Assembly (NCBI GenBank): GCA_045532295.1
Contig: JAZSFP010000011.1
Span: 1-64,000, forward strand
Direction of reading: 5' to 3'
DNA length: 64,000 nucleotides
From: UBA10677 sp045532295
GTDB taxonomy: Bacteria > Bacillota > Clostridia > Christensenellales > Pumilibacteraceae
This document shows, in pieces, positions 47,777-56,511 of the stretch. The position numbers were made by a program, and so were the translations under genes. The first letter of the stretch is position 1. Each line of letters opens with the position of its first letter. The notes beneath the pieces are model-generated. The model saw only the letters and a list, made by a program, of their open reading frames with translations. It ran no database searches and was not told where the DNA came from.

Positions 47777-48657
47777 AGTTTTTTACCTAAAATTTTAGAT
47801 ACGTTATTTAAAATTTGTTTCGCTACCTCAGGTTTATTCATCGAATAAACGTGAACGTTAGTGATATTATTCGCGTAAAGGTCGATGATTTGGTCGGTGG
47901 CGTACGCAATACCTGCTTGGAGCATAGCGTCGGGACTTGAACCGAATTTATCCACTAAACTCTTAAAGCGTTGGGGCATAAAAGAGCCCGATAATTTGAT
48001 AGAGCGAGCCACTTGCGTTGCGTTAGTTATAGGCATTATTCCGGGGATTACGGGAATAGTTATTCCTGCCTCCCGAATTTTATAGAGGAAGTTATACAGA
48101 AGATTATTATCAAAGAACATTTGCGTCGTTAAAAAGTCAAGACCTGCGTCCACTTTTTCCTTCAAGTGCTTAATATCCTCTTTTTGATTTGCGCTCTCGG
48201 GGTGAACCTCGGGATAGCACGCTCCACCCAAGCAAAAATCCTTGTTCGCCTCTTTGAGTTCACGAATAAGGTCTATTGCGTAACGATAATCCCACTTGCT
48301 CCTATCCTCGCTCGTCTTCTCTTCGGGAATATCGCCACGAAGCGCCATTATATTCTTAATGCCTGCCTCTTCAATATCACGAATACGCTCTTTAACCGTT
48401 TCTTTGGTTGATGACACGCAGGTAAGGTGCGCCAAGGTAGGCACGCCGTAATTTTCCTTGATGTCTTTCGCTATCTCAAGCGTGTATTTACTCGTTCCGC
48501 CCCCTGCACCGTAAGTTACGCTCATAAAAGCAGGGCGAAGTTTTGCAATTTCTTCAGTAGCAGTCTTTACGCTTTCAAAACTCGTTTCCGTTTTAGGCGG
48601 AAAAACCTCGAAAGAAAGAGTGAGTTCACCTTTGTTAAGTATATCAATTATCTTCAT
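47773..48657 (-). CDS. metF: Methylenetetrahydrofolate reductase
   Basis: A 294-residue FAD-barrel enzyme reducing 5,10-methylene-THF to 5-methyl-THF, the methyl donor for the adjacent metH. It shows LSFEVFPPKTETSFESVKTA, FMSVTYGAGGGTSKYTLE, LAHLTCVSSTKE, ALRGDIPE, CYPEVHPES and FLTTQMFFDN. The start at 48657 is chosen because AAAGGAGAT precedes it; it overlaps the end of the SDR gene by 14 bases. No SAM riboswitch or T-box is seen before it. Confidence 0.95.
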   Translation of the reverse strand: MKIIDILNKGELTLSFEVFPPKTETSFESVKTATEEIAKLRPAFMSVTYGAGGGTSKYTLEIAKDIKENYGVPTLAHLTCVSSTKETVKERIRDIEEAGIKNIMALRGDIPEEKTSEDRSKWDYRYAIDLIRELKEANKDFCLGGACYPEVHPESANQKEDIKHLKEKVDAGLDFLTTQMFFDNNLLYNFLYKIREAGITIPVIPGIMPITNATQVARSIKLSGSFMPQRFKSLVDKFGSSPDAMLQAGIAYATDQIIDLYANNITNVHVYSMNKPEVAKQILNNVSKILGKKL

Positions 48658-49456
48658 TTTTATCTCCTTTAGGCGCAAACATTTTTCCCGTTGCAGACAG
48701 TATTATATTGAGCGGAAAAATTCTGTATAGCGCGTACAAGAATTTATACTTTACCCCCACTATATAAAAGGGCTTGTACTTTTTCTTCATTATGATTTTT
48801 TCAATCTTACTTGCCGCGTAGTCAACGCTCATACGCTTATGCTCGCGCTTTGAAATATGCTCGTCGGCAAGTTTAATTCTATCGCCGTATCGCTCCGAGG
48901 TCGTAAAATTCTTCACTCGGTTCTTGGTAAACTCCGTTTTCGTGTCTCCAAGACAAATAGCCGTTACGTCTATCCCGTACGGCTTAACTTCCTCTCTTAG
49001 CGAGTGCGAAAGCATACTAACCGCCGCTTTCGAGGCGCAGTACATACCTCTAAACGGAAGAGGAAAAATTGCGCAAGCAGAGGAAATATTGACTATCTTC
49101 GCGCCCTTTTCCATAAGGGGCAAAGCATACTTAGCGCAACGGAAAACACCCATAAAATTGACCTCGAAAAGCCGAGAAACTTCCTCGTCTTTAAGGTGTT
49201 CGGTCGCTCCGCTCACTCCGTAGCCGGCGTTGTTGATTAAAATATCAACCCTGCCCCACTTCTCTTTAATTAACTTAAAAGCCTCGATAACTTCGCTCTC
49301 CACCGACACGTCGCATTTAATATCATAGTCGTCCGTTTCAACGCTACGAGCAAGGTTTATAACGGTGTTCCCGTCACGAAAAAAGTCCACGAAATGCTTA
49401 CCTATTCCGCTCGTTCCACCCGTTACTACTATCACTTTTCCACTTATCTTTTTCAT
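48644..49456 (-). CDS. Short-chain dehydrogenase, possibly membrane-associated
   Basis: A 270-residue SDR with TGGTSGIG, NNAGYG, the Ser in NISSACA and YCASK. The C-terminal 60 residues carry a basic stretch (IMKKKYKPFYIVGVKYKFLY) and a hydrophobic region (ALYRIFPLNIILSATGKM) as in lipid- or retinol-type SDRs that sit on membranes. Substrate unknown. It lies between the amylase (4-base gap) and metF (14-base overlap), bridging the glycogen and methionine parts of the unit. Confidence 0.85.
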   Translation of the reverse strand: MKKISGKVIVVTGGTSGIGKHFVDFFRDGNTVINLARSVETDDYDIKCDVSVESEVIEAFKLIKEKWGRVDILINNAGYGVSGATEHLKDEEVSRLFEVNFMGVFRCAKYALPLMEKGAKIVNISSACAIFPLPFRGMYCASKAAVSMLSHSLREEVKPYGIDVTAICLGDTKTEFTKNRVKNFTTSERYGDRIKLADEHISKREHKRMSVDYAASKIEKIIMKKKYKPFYIVGVKYKFLYALYRIFPLNIILSATGKMFAPKGDKNEDN

Positions 49457-49460
49457 AGTC

Positions 49461-51242
49461 CTATACCGTGAATATTACTGCGCTCAAAGGTTTAAGCACG
49501 TCAGTCTTAGTTTTATCAAGAAGGTTTACTACTTTTTTATCAAGTTCGTATACTTTATCGGAGGCGTTTACTATTACGCGGAGTTTTCCACCACGAACGA
49601 AGTCGAACACCCCATCGTCCGCTTTCAAAATAACGATATCTCCGCCGTTAAGAGCCTTTCTTTTTCTAAGTCTTCCAAGCGTCTTATAGAGCGAAACGAG
49701 ACTTTTCTCTTCCTCTCCCCAAGGATAGCAACGACGGTTAAAGGGGTCTTCTCCTCCCTCCATACCTGCCTCATCTCCGTAGTATACGGAAGGCACTCCT
49801 GGTAAGCAAAATTGAAGTACGGTTGCGATTTTTACGCGCAAAAGCGCAGTTTCTCTATCGCTTATACTAAAGGTTGCTTGCTCGCTTTTCTTCTCGGGGA
49901 GTTTATCGGAAGAAAGGAGGGTGAGCGCGCGAACCGTATCGTGCGTTGAAAGGGTGTTCATTAAGTTATCAAGCACGCGCTTAGGATAGTTGTTGACGAT
50001 AGAATAGACTACGCGTTTGAGTTCTTCCGCCTTTCCGTCCAGGGCGAAGTCGATTATTGCGTTCTTAAAGGGGTAATTCGTTACCGAGTCAAGTTGTTTT
50101 CCAAGAAAATAGCGTCTTCTCTTCCCGTACGCCTCTTTATTCGACGCGTCTTCCCACACCTCGCCAAGCACTACTGCGTCCTTATTTTCGCTCTTTACCG
50201 CTTTAGTGAGGTTATCGAGGAATTTATCGGGAAGTTCGTCGGCAACGTCAAGTCGCCAACCTGCAACGCCTCGTCTAATATAATGGCGAACGATACCGTC
50301 CTCGCCGTTTATAAATTCGTTATACGAGGGGTTGTCCTCTTTTACGCAAGGCAAAATTTTCACTCCCCACCAACAATCGTACTTGTCGGGATAGTTTTCA
50401 AAGTCGTACCACTCGTAGTAGGGGCTGTCCTTGCTTTGATACGCGCCCTCGCTATCGTATCTATTCTCTTTATTAAAGTACACGCTATCGCTACCGGTAT
50501 GCGAGAAAACGCCGTCGAGCATTACGCCTACACCAAGTTTTTTCGCTTTTTTTATAAGAAGATCAAGCGCCTCTTCACCACCAAAGTCGCTATCCACTCT
50601 GCGATAAGAGGAAGTATCGTACTTGTGATTTGATTGCGCCTCGAATAAGGGATTAAGGTAAATGCACTTTACCCCTAAACTTTTAAGGTAGGGGAGTTTT
50701 TCAATAACGCCGTAGAGGTTTCCGCCGAACATATCGTTATTTGGAATATTACCCTCTTCGTCGCTCTCAAAGTAAGGCGTTCCACCCCAGTCCTCGCGGT
50801 AGAGCATATGCGACTTGCTCTTTATTCTCTTTTTGCCGATTTTGAACCTATCAACCATAATTTGATAGATAATTCCGCCCTTAAAGAGCGAAGGAGCGGT
50901 ATAATTTTCCTCAAAAGCGGTGAGTTGCCACTCGTCGCCTACGCTTTGCGCAGTTAAGTCCGCGCCTGCGAAAACGCCCGTTCGCTTGTTTCCTACCTCG
51001 ATTTCAAAGTGATAGAAGTAAAGTCCAACGCTCGTTACCGCCATCTCAATCGTATAGCCCTCTGCCGTTTTCTCCATTTGGTAATAAACGGTGTCGTTGC
51101 CCTCGCCTTCCTTTTTAAGCACGAAAAAAGCCTTCTCACCTATCGCCGAGGCAAGAAAAAGTTTGAACGGTTGATTAATTTTTACCCCGCCTACCGGAGT
51201 TTTGTACTTCGGTAGACAGGGAAAATACTGCGCTTTAGTCAT
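49461..51242 (-). CDS. GH13 alpha-amylase-family enzyme, neopullulanase/maltogenic type
   Basis: 593 residues. The N-terminal 120 residues look like a CBM34-type domain; the barrel holds IYLNPLFEAQSNHKYDT (region I part), MLDGVFSHTG, GWRLDVADE (nucleophile Asp), VVLGEVWED (acid Glu) and LSTHDTVRAL (transition-state Asp). No signal peptide, so it probably trims branched or linear glycogen fragments inside the cell, next to phosphorylase. Its start overlaps glgP by eight bases. Confidence 0.9.
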   Translation of the reverse strand: MTKAQYFPCLPKYKTPVGGVKINQPFKLFLASAIGEKAFFVLKKEGEGNDTVYYQMEKTAEGYTIEMAVTSVGLYFYHFEIEVGNKRTGVFAGADLTAQSVGDEWQLTAFEENYTAPSLFKGGIIYQIMVDRFKIGKKRIKSKSHMLYREDWGGTPYFESDEEGNIPNNDMFGGNLYGVIEKLPYLKSLGVKCIYLNPLFEAQSNHKYDTSSYRRVDSDFGGEEALDLLIKKAKKLGVGVMLDGVFSHTGSDSVYFNKENRYDSEGAYQSKDSPYYEWYDFENYPDKYDCWWGVKILPCVKEDNPSYNEFINGEDGIVRHYIRRGVAGWRLDVADELPDKFLDNLTKAVKSENKDAVVLGEVWEDASNKEAYGKRRRYFLGKQLDSVTNYPFKNAIIDFALDGKAEELKRVVYSIVNNYPKRVLDNLMNTLSTHDTVRALTLLSSDKLPEKKSEQATFSISDRETALLRVKIATVLQFCLPGVPSVYYGDEAGMEGGEDPFNRRCYPWGEEEKSLVSLYKTLGRLRKRKALNGGDIVILKADDGVFDFVRGGKLRVIVNASDKVYELDKKVVNLLDKTKTDVLKPLSAVIFTV

Positions 51243-53664
51243 TGTCGTCCTCTATAATTACGGGTTTAAGTCTCCAAATGTTTTCAGCGTACTCGCGAAT
51301 ACTTCTGTCGGAGGCGAAAGTTCCTGCCTCGGCAATATTGCGAAGAGCCATTGCGTTCCAACGCTTTTTGTCTTGATAAGCGCGGTCAAGGTCGGTTGCT
51401 GCGCGAAGATAATCGTCAAAGTCCTTAAGAGCCATATAGGGATCTGCCACGTAATTAGTGCCTAAGGTAAGGTAATCTGCAATATCGGAGAAAGACTGAC
51501 CCGCAAAGCCCACTCTTAAAGCGTCCACTACTCTACGAATTTCGGAATTGTTAGAGTAAAGAAGGGAGGCGTTGTAGCCTACGCTCCATACCTTTTCCAC
51601 TTCGTCTGCTTTAAGACCAAAGGTAAAGATGTTATCCGCGCCTACTTTTTCGGCAATTTCAACGTTTGCTCCGTCTACCGTGCCTAAAGTTACAGCGCCG
51701 TTAAGCATAAACTTCATATTAGAAGTTCCGCTCGCCTCTTTACCTGCAAGGGAAATTTGCTCACTGACTTCAGCGGCGGGGATAAGGCGTTCTGCTTTGG
51801 AAACGTTGTAGTTTTCAAGGAACATTACGTCTACCTTTTGCTTGATTGCAGGACTGCGGTTAATCTCTTCGCTAATGCAGTTGATAAGCGTGATTATGCG
51901 CTTTGCGTGATAGTATCCTCCTGCCGCTTTCGCGCCGAAAATAAAGGTTTCGGGGGTAACGGCAAGGTTGGGGGTTTCCTTAACGTCAAGGTACTTCTTG
52001 ATAATTTTAAGCACGTTAAGGAGTTGGCGTTTATATTCGTGAAGGCGTTTAATCTGCACGTCAAAACGGGAGTCGGGGTTTAAGGTAAAGCCCGTAGTAG
52101 ACTTGATATAGTCTGCAAAACTTACCTTGTTCTCTCTCTTAATCTTGCTAAGTTCGTCTAAAACTTTCTCGTCGTCTATATACTTTTTAAGACCGATAAG
52201 TTTGCTTGCGTCCTTTTTGTATTCCTCGCCTATAAGGTCGTCAACGAGCGACGCAAGACGGGGGTTAGCCTGATTGAGCCAACGGCGGTGCGCAATACCG
52301 TTGGTTACGTTGGTAAAGCGTTCGGGGAGAATATCGTAAAAATCCTTGAACACGCTCTCTTTAATAATATCGCTATGGAGCGCGGACACGCCGTTTATAG
52401 AGTGCGAGCCGATTACGGCAAGGTTAGCCATTCTAACTTGACCGTTACCCAAAATGCACATTCTTCTAAGCGCGTCGTAGTTCACTTCACGATGCTCGCC
52501 ACAGAAACGCTCGTCGATTTCCTTAATGATTTGATAAATTCTCGGAAGACGCATTTTTACGAGTTCTTCGCTCCACTTTTCAAGCGCCTCGCTCATTACC
52601 GTGTGGTTGGTATACGCAATGGTGTTTACCGTCATATACCACGCTCTCTCCCACGAAAAACCGTACTCGTCCATAAGAAGTCGCATAAGTTCGGGAACGG
52701 CAAGGGCAGGGTGAGTATCGTTGATATGAATTGCCACTTTTTTGTGGAGGTTATTAAGCGAGGGGTAGCGACGAAGGTGATCCTTTATGATGGACTGAAG
52801 GGAGGCGCTTACCAAGAAGTATTGCTGAGAAAGACGAAGTTGCTTGCCCGCAAAATGGTCGTCGGAGGGATACAATACCTTACTTATAACGCCTGCCTCG
52901 TTGTCTGAACGCATTGCGCTAAAATAGTCGCCCTGAGTGAACGATTTCATATCGAACGACGAGCGCGCGGTTGCTCTCCAAAGACGGAGTACGCTCACGC
53001 CGTTGCCGTCGTATCCGCTTATCATTACGTCGTGGGGAATAGCCTCAACGACCGTTGCGTCCACGTGGTTTACCTTGAGCGCGCCACTTTCCCAGTGTTC
53101 CTCAATTCTTCCGCCAAGTTTGATTTCAAAACTCTTGTCGGAGCGAGGCATTTGCCAAACGTCGCCACTATCAAGCCAGATATCAGGAAGTTCAACCTGA
53201 GTATTCTCTACGATCTTTTGCTTGAAAAGTCCGTACTCGTAGCGGATTGAAAAGCCCATTGCGGGATAATCGCAAGTTGCGAGCGCGTCGAAAAAGCAGG
53301 CTGCAAGTCTACCAAGACCGCCGTTGCCAAGTCCTGCGTCCGCCTCAAGTTCGTAAAGTTCGTCAAGGTTTGCGCCTAAACTCTTAACCGCCTTTTTAAC
53401 CTGTTCTTCAAGCCCAAGGTTATAGAGGTTATTTCTTAGCGAACGGCCAAGCAAGAATTCCATACATAAGTAATAAACGCGCTTTGCGCCTTTCTTGCTT
53501 GCCTCGGCGTTATAGCGTTGCTTTTTGAGAAGGAGCATATCGCGAATAACGAGCGCAACCGCTTTGTAAAGTTGCATTTGGGTGGCTTTTTTGTAGGAAG
53601 TTGCGAAATATTTATCTAATTTTTCAATAATAAGTTCTTTAACCTTTGCAGTAGAAATGTCCAT
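51235..53664 (-). CDS. glgP: Glycogen/maltodextrin phosphorylase
   Basis: A 809-residue GT35 phosphorylase releasing glucose-1-phosphate from alpha-1,4-glucan. It has RVYYLCMEFLLGRSLRNNLY, EADAGLGNGGLGRLAACFFD, ALAVPELMRLLMDEY, VFGAKAAGGYYHAKRI-type (here IFGAKAAGGYYHAKRIITLI) and the pyridoxal phosphate Lys region EASGTSNMKFMLNGAVTLGT. Length is normal for the family. It lies 20 bases after glgA. Confidence 0.96.
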   Translation of the reverse strand: MDISTAKVKELIIEKLDKYFATSYKKATQMQLYKAVALVIRDMLLLKKQRYNAEASKKGAKRVYYLCMEFLLGRSLRNNLYNLGLEEQVKKAVKSLGANLDELYELEADAGLGNGGLGRLAACFFDALATCDYPAMGFSIRYEYGLFKQKIVENTQVELPDIWLDSGDVWQMPRSDKSFEIKLGGRIEEHWESGALKVNHVDATVVEAIPHDVMISGYDGNGVSVLRLWRATARSSFDMKSFTQGDYFSAMRSDNEAGVISKVLYPSDDHFAGKQLRLSQQYFLVSASLQSIIKDHLRRYPSLNNLHKKVAIHINDTHPALAVPELMRLLMDEYGFSWERAWYMTVNTIAYTNHTVMSEALEKWSEELVKMRLPRIYQIIKEIDERFCGEHREVNYDALRRMCILGNGQVRMANLAVIGSHSINGVSALHSDIIKESVFKDFYDILPERFTNVTNGIAHRRWLNQANPRLASLVDDLIGEEYKKDASKLIGLKKYIDDEKVLDELSKIKRENKVSFADYIKSTTGFTLNPDSRFDVQIKRLHEYKRQLLNVLKIIKKYLDVKETPNLAVTPETFIFGAKAAGGYYHAKRIITLINCISEEINRSPAIKQKVDVMFLENYNVSKAERLIPAAEVSEQISLAGKEASGTSNMKFMLNGAVTLGTVDGANVEIAEKVGADNIFTFGLKADEVEKVWSVGYNASLLYSNNSEIRRVVDALRVGFAGQSFSDIADYLTLGTNYVADPYMALKDFDDYLRAATDLDRAYQDKKRWNAMALRNIAEAGTFASDRSIREYAENIWRLKPVIIEDDND

Positions 53665-53684
53665 TGTTTTCTCCGTAGTAATAA

Positions 53685-55268
53685 TTAATTGCCAAGCACT
53701 TCAAGGTAGTATTTTGCGTACTGTTTTGCGCTACTTGCCCAACCGTAATCGCAGTTCATAGCGCGGTTTTTAAGGGCAATCCACTTGTCTTTATGGTCGC
53801 GATAAAGACTTACCGCGCGGTTTACGACGTATAAGAGCGCCTCTTTGGAGTAATGCTCAAAGGTAAAGCCGTTACCCTCGTCACCGTCTTTGCAATCGAA
53901 AATAGAGTCGCGAAGTCCGCCTACCGCTCTAACGATGGGAATAGTACCGTAGCGGAGCGCCATCATTTGACTTAATCCGCAAGGCTCGCTCTTCGAGGGC
54001 ATCAAGAAGATATCTGCGCCTGCGTAAATCTTTTGCGCCATATCCTTGTTAAAGGTGATGATACTTCTTACGCTATCTCCGTACACGCTTTGCATATGAC
54101 GGAAGAAATTCTCGTGGTCGGCGTCGCCCGTTCCCAAGATAACGAACTGAACGTTGTCGCTCAAGATATCGTTAAAAGCGGAGCGAACGATATCAAGACC
54201 CTTGTGATTTACCAAACGGCTAATCATAGCAATCATAGGAATATTCTCGTCAACGGGAAGAGAAAGCATCTTTTGAAGTTCGGTTTTGTTAATCTTTTTC
54301 TTTTCCTCTACGCTATCAATATTGAAGTTTGCAAAAAGCGAGGGGTTGGTTTCGGGATTATATACGGTAAGGTCGATACCGTTCAAAATTCCCTTGAGTT
54401 TATAGGAATTTTTCATAAGCACGCTTTCAAGACCGTGAGCGTGAGCGCTGTCCATAATCTCGTTAGCGTAAGAGTTACTTACGGTGGAAATGCTATCAGC
54501 GTAGTCGATTGCGCCTTTCATAAGGTTGATGCAACCGTGATACTCGATAGACATATACTCGCGATGAGAAATGCCGAACACATCCTCGATAATATCGTGC
54601 GAGAATTGACCTTGATACTCGATATTGTGAATAGTGAATATCGTTTTGATATTGCCAAGACCCTCGTGGTATTGATAGTAGAGTTTGTAGTAAATGGGCG
54701 TAAGGGCGGTATGCCAGTCGTGGCAATGGATTACGTCCACTCTCCAGTTAAGGTAGGGAATAAGTTCAAGCACTGCGCGAGAAAGAAAAGCAAAACGCTC
54801 TCCGTCGTCGCCATAGCCGTAAAGACCGCTACGCTTGAAGTAATACTCGTTGTCGATAAACCAGAAAGTTACTCCGTTATGCTCAAGTTCGAAAAGTCCG
54901 CAGTACTGGTTTCTCCAAGCAAGAGGAACGGTGATTGCGGTAACGAACTTCATTTTCGAGCGGTACTCTTCCGCTATCGTGCCGTAGAGGGGAAGAATAA
55001 CTTTAGCCTCGATTTCGTCGCCCTCGTTAAGCGCTCTTGGAAGAGAGCCGATTACTTCGCCAAGTCCGCCCGTGCCTGCAAAAGGCCAAGCCTCTGCAGA
55101 AACGAACAATACGTTCTTCTTTTCTTTTACTACTTTCTTTTTGCTCACTCTCTTAGTAGCCGTCTTTTTAACGGTTTCTTTCTTCTCCACGCTCTTGGTA
55201 GTTTTCTTCGTAGTCTTTTTAGCGGTTTCCTTTTTCGCCGCTACCTTTTTGGTTTTCTTTTCTTCCAT
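53685..55268 (-). CDS. glgA: Glycogen synthase with Lys-rich N-terminal extension
   Basis: A 527-residue GT5 glucan synthase using ADP-glucose. The catalytic part begins at residue 52 (NVLFVSAEAWPFAGTGGLGE) and contains HCHDWHTALTPIYY, IHNIEYQGQF, ISRLVNHKGLDI and PSKSEPCGLSQMMALRYGTI. Residues 1-51 are an added tail of Lys, Thr and Ala (AAKKETAKKTTKKTTK). The Lys of the usual KxGGL motif is Gly (GTGGL), as in some other clostridial enzymes. The start at 55268 is chosen for AAAGGAG before it; a hairpin at 55338-55369 separates it from glgD. Confidence 0.93.
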   Translation of the reverse strand: MEEKKTKKVAAKKETAKKTTKKTTKSVEKKETVKKTATKRVSKKKVVKEKKNVLFVSAEAWPFAGTGGLGEVIGSLPRALNEGDEIEAKVILPLYGTIAEEYRSKMKFVTAITVPLAWRNQYCGLFELEHNGVTFWFIDNEYYFKRSGLYGYGDDGERFAFLSRAVLELIPYLNWRVDVIHCHDWHTALTPIYYKLYYQYHEGLGNIKTIFTIHNIEYQGQFSHDIIEDVFGISHREYMSIEYHGCINLMKGAIDYADSISTVSNSYANEIMDSAHAHGLESVLMKNSYKLKGILNGIDLTVYNPETNPSLFANFNIDSVEEKKKINKTELQKMLSLPVDENIPMIAMISRLVNHKGLDIVRSAFNDILSDNVQFVILGTGDADHENFFRHMQSVYGDSVRSIITFNKDMAQKIYAGADIFLMPSKSEPCGLSQMMALRYGTIPIVRAVGGLRDSIFDCKDGDEGNGFTFEHYSKEALLYVVNRAVSLYRDHKDKWIALKNRAMNCDYGWASSAKQYAKYYLEVLGN

Positions 55269-55337
55269 AACATATATCTCCTTTAATTTTGTCAAAATTA
55301 TTATAACGGTTGCGTTTTTTCGCTCCCTTTAAGCAAA

Positions 55338-55369
55338 GAGAACGATTGCATAATTATGCCATCGCTCTC
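55338..55369. promoter_or_regulatory. Strong stem-loop between glgD and glgA
   Basis: GAGAACGAT (55338-55346) pairs with ATCGCTCTC (55361-55369), and the inner GCATAATTATGC is a perfect palindrome. No T-run follows on the minus strand, so an mRNA processing or stability element setting different glgBCD and glgAP levels is more likely than a full terminator. A TATAAT at about 55302-55307 without a good -35 lies between it and glgA. Confidence 0.45.
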
Positions 55370-55392
55370 CCCTTGCTATTCATTTGTTTCGT

Positions 55393-56499
55393 TTATACGA
55401 TAGTATCTCTCGGTAAGAAGTACGGCCTCGTTTCGTGACCGGACAAAGTACGCTTATCAAGGATATGCGCGTCCTTATCCGCTATTACGCAGTTAACCGT
55501 ACTGCCTGCTCCTACCGTTACGCCGTTAAAGAGTATCGAGCCGGTAACCTTTGCGCCCTTTTCCACTCTCGCGCCACGGAAGAGAATAGAGTCTTCAACT
55601 TCGCCTTCGATTACGCAACCGTCGGCTATAAGCGAATTCTTAACCTTACCGCTCTGAGTTATCTTACAGGGCGCGCTGTCGCGAACCTTGGTATAAATTG
55701 CGCCTGCGCCACGGAAAAGTTCGTCGCGCGTTTTCTTATCAAGAAGTTCAAGCGAGTGCTTGTAGTAGTTAGGCATCGTATCAATCGACGCAAAGTAACC
55801 CGTGTATTCGTAACCGTAAATATTATATTCGTTTACTCCGCGAATAAGCACGTCGCGAGAAAAACTCTTGTATCCAAGTTCTTCGGCGTTGTCAATAATC
55901 GAAAGAAGGAAGTTGCGGTTAATTACGAGCATATTCGTGTAAGCGTTTATCGTTCCGCTGTGCTTAGAAGTGGTTACTACTTTAGTTACTCTTCCACCGC
56001 TATCAACCTCCACCGCCGTTCTTACTTTTTCTTCGGTAATTTGTTTTTTGCGGTAAACTACGGTAATGTCCGCGTGCTTTTCTATGTGGTACGCAATAAC
56101 TTCCGAAAAGTCGATATTGCATACGTTGTCGCAGTCGCTCATAACCACGTAGGTTTCGCTTGACTCGCGAAGATATTGAGCGCAGTTGGATATTGCCTCA
56201 AACCTCGACGAATAAACGGTTGCGCTCTCGCGTCCGTAGGGAGGAAGAAGTACGAGACCGCCGTTCTTTCTCGATAAGTCCCAACTCTTTCCGCTACCAA
56301 CGTGCTCCATAAGCGATTGATAGTTGTATTTAGTAATTACGCCCACGTCGAGTATTCCGCTATTGACCATATTTGAAAGAACGAAGTCAATAAGACGATA
56401 TCTGCCTGCAAAGGGCACGGAGGCGAGCGTTCTTGACGAAGTAAGTTCGTTTACGCCCTTGTCGTGAATATTTGAAAATACTATTCCTAAAGTTTTCAT
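55393..56499 (-). CDS. glgD: Glucose-1-phosphate adenylyltransferase-like regulatory subunit GlgD
   Basis: A 368-residue paralogue of GlgC. The nucleotidyltransferase fold is kept (RTLASVPFAGRYRLIDFVLS, YNYQSLMEHVGSGKSWDL), but the GGxGTRL catalytic loop is missing, replaced by VFSNIHDKGVNELTS. A left-handed beta-helix C-terminal part (SLIADGCVIEGEVEDSILFR) follows. GlgD partners GlgC in Bacillota and raises its activity. It follows glgC by 12 bases. Confidence 0.94.
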   Translation of the reverse strand: MKTLGIVFSNIHDKGVNELTSSRTLASVPFAGRYRLIDFVLSNMVNSGILDVGVITKYNYQSLMEHVGSGKSWDLSRKNGGLVLLPPYGRESATVYSSRFEAISNCAQYLRESSETYVVMSDCDNVCNIDFSEVIAYHIEKHADITVVYRKKQITEEKVRTAVEVDSGGRVTKVVTTSKHSGTINAYTNMLVINRNFLLSIIDNAEELGYKSFSRDVLIRGVNEYNIYGYEYTGYFASIDTMPNYYKHSLELLDKKTRDELFRGAGAIYTKVRDSAPCKITQSGKVKNSLIADGCVIEGEVEDSILFRGARVEKGAKVTGSILFNGVTVGAGSTVNCVIADKDAHILDKRTLSGHETRPYFLPRDTIV

Positions 56500-56511
56500 A
56501 TCCGTTTCCTC

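Noticed and set aside
48657..49460. SAM riboswitch or T-box before metF
   Set aside because: metF starts inside the preceding SDR gene, so there is no untranslated leader to hold one.
54033..55286. Long plus-strand open frame (over 400 codons) opposite glgA
   Set aside because: It is the mirror of a well-conserved glycogen synthase; its protein is low-complexity in the part opposite the Lys-rich tail and has no ribosome binding site or family match.
55393..56499. GlgD as a second catalytic GlgC
   Set aside because: The GGxGTRL nucleotide loop is missing, so it is the regulatory-type subunit.
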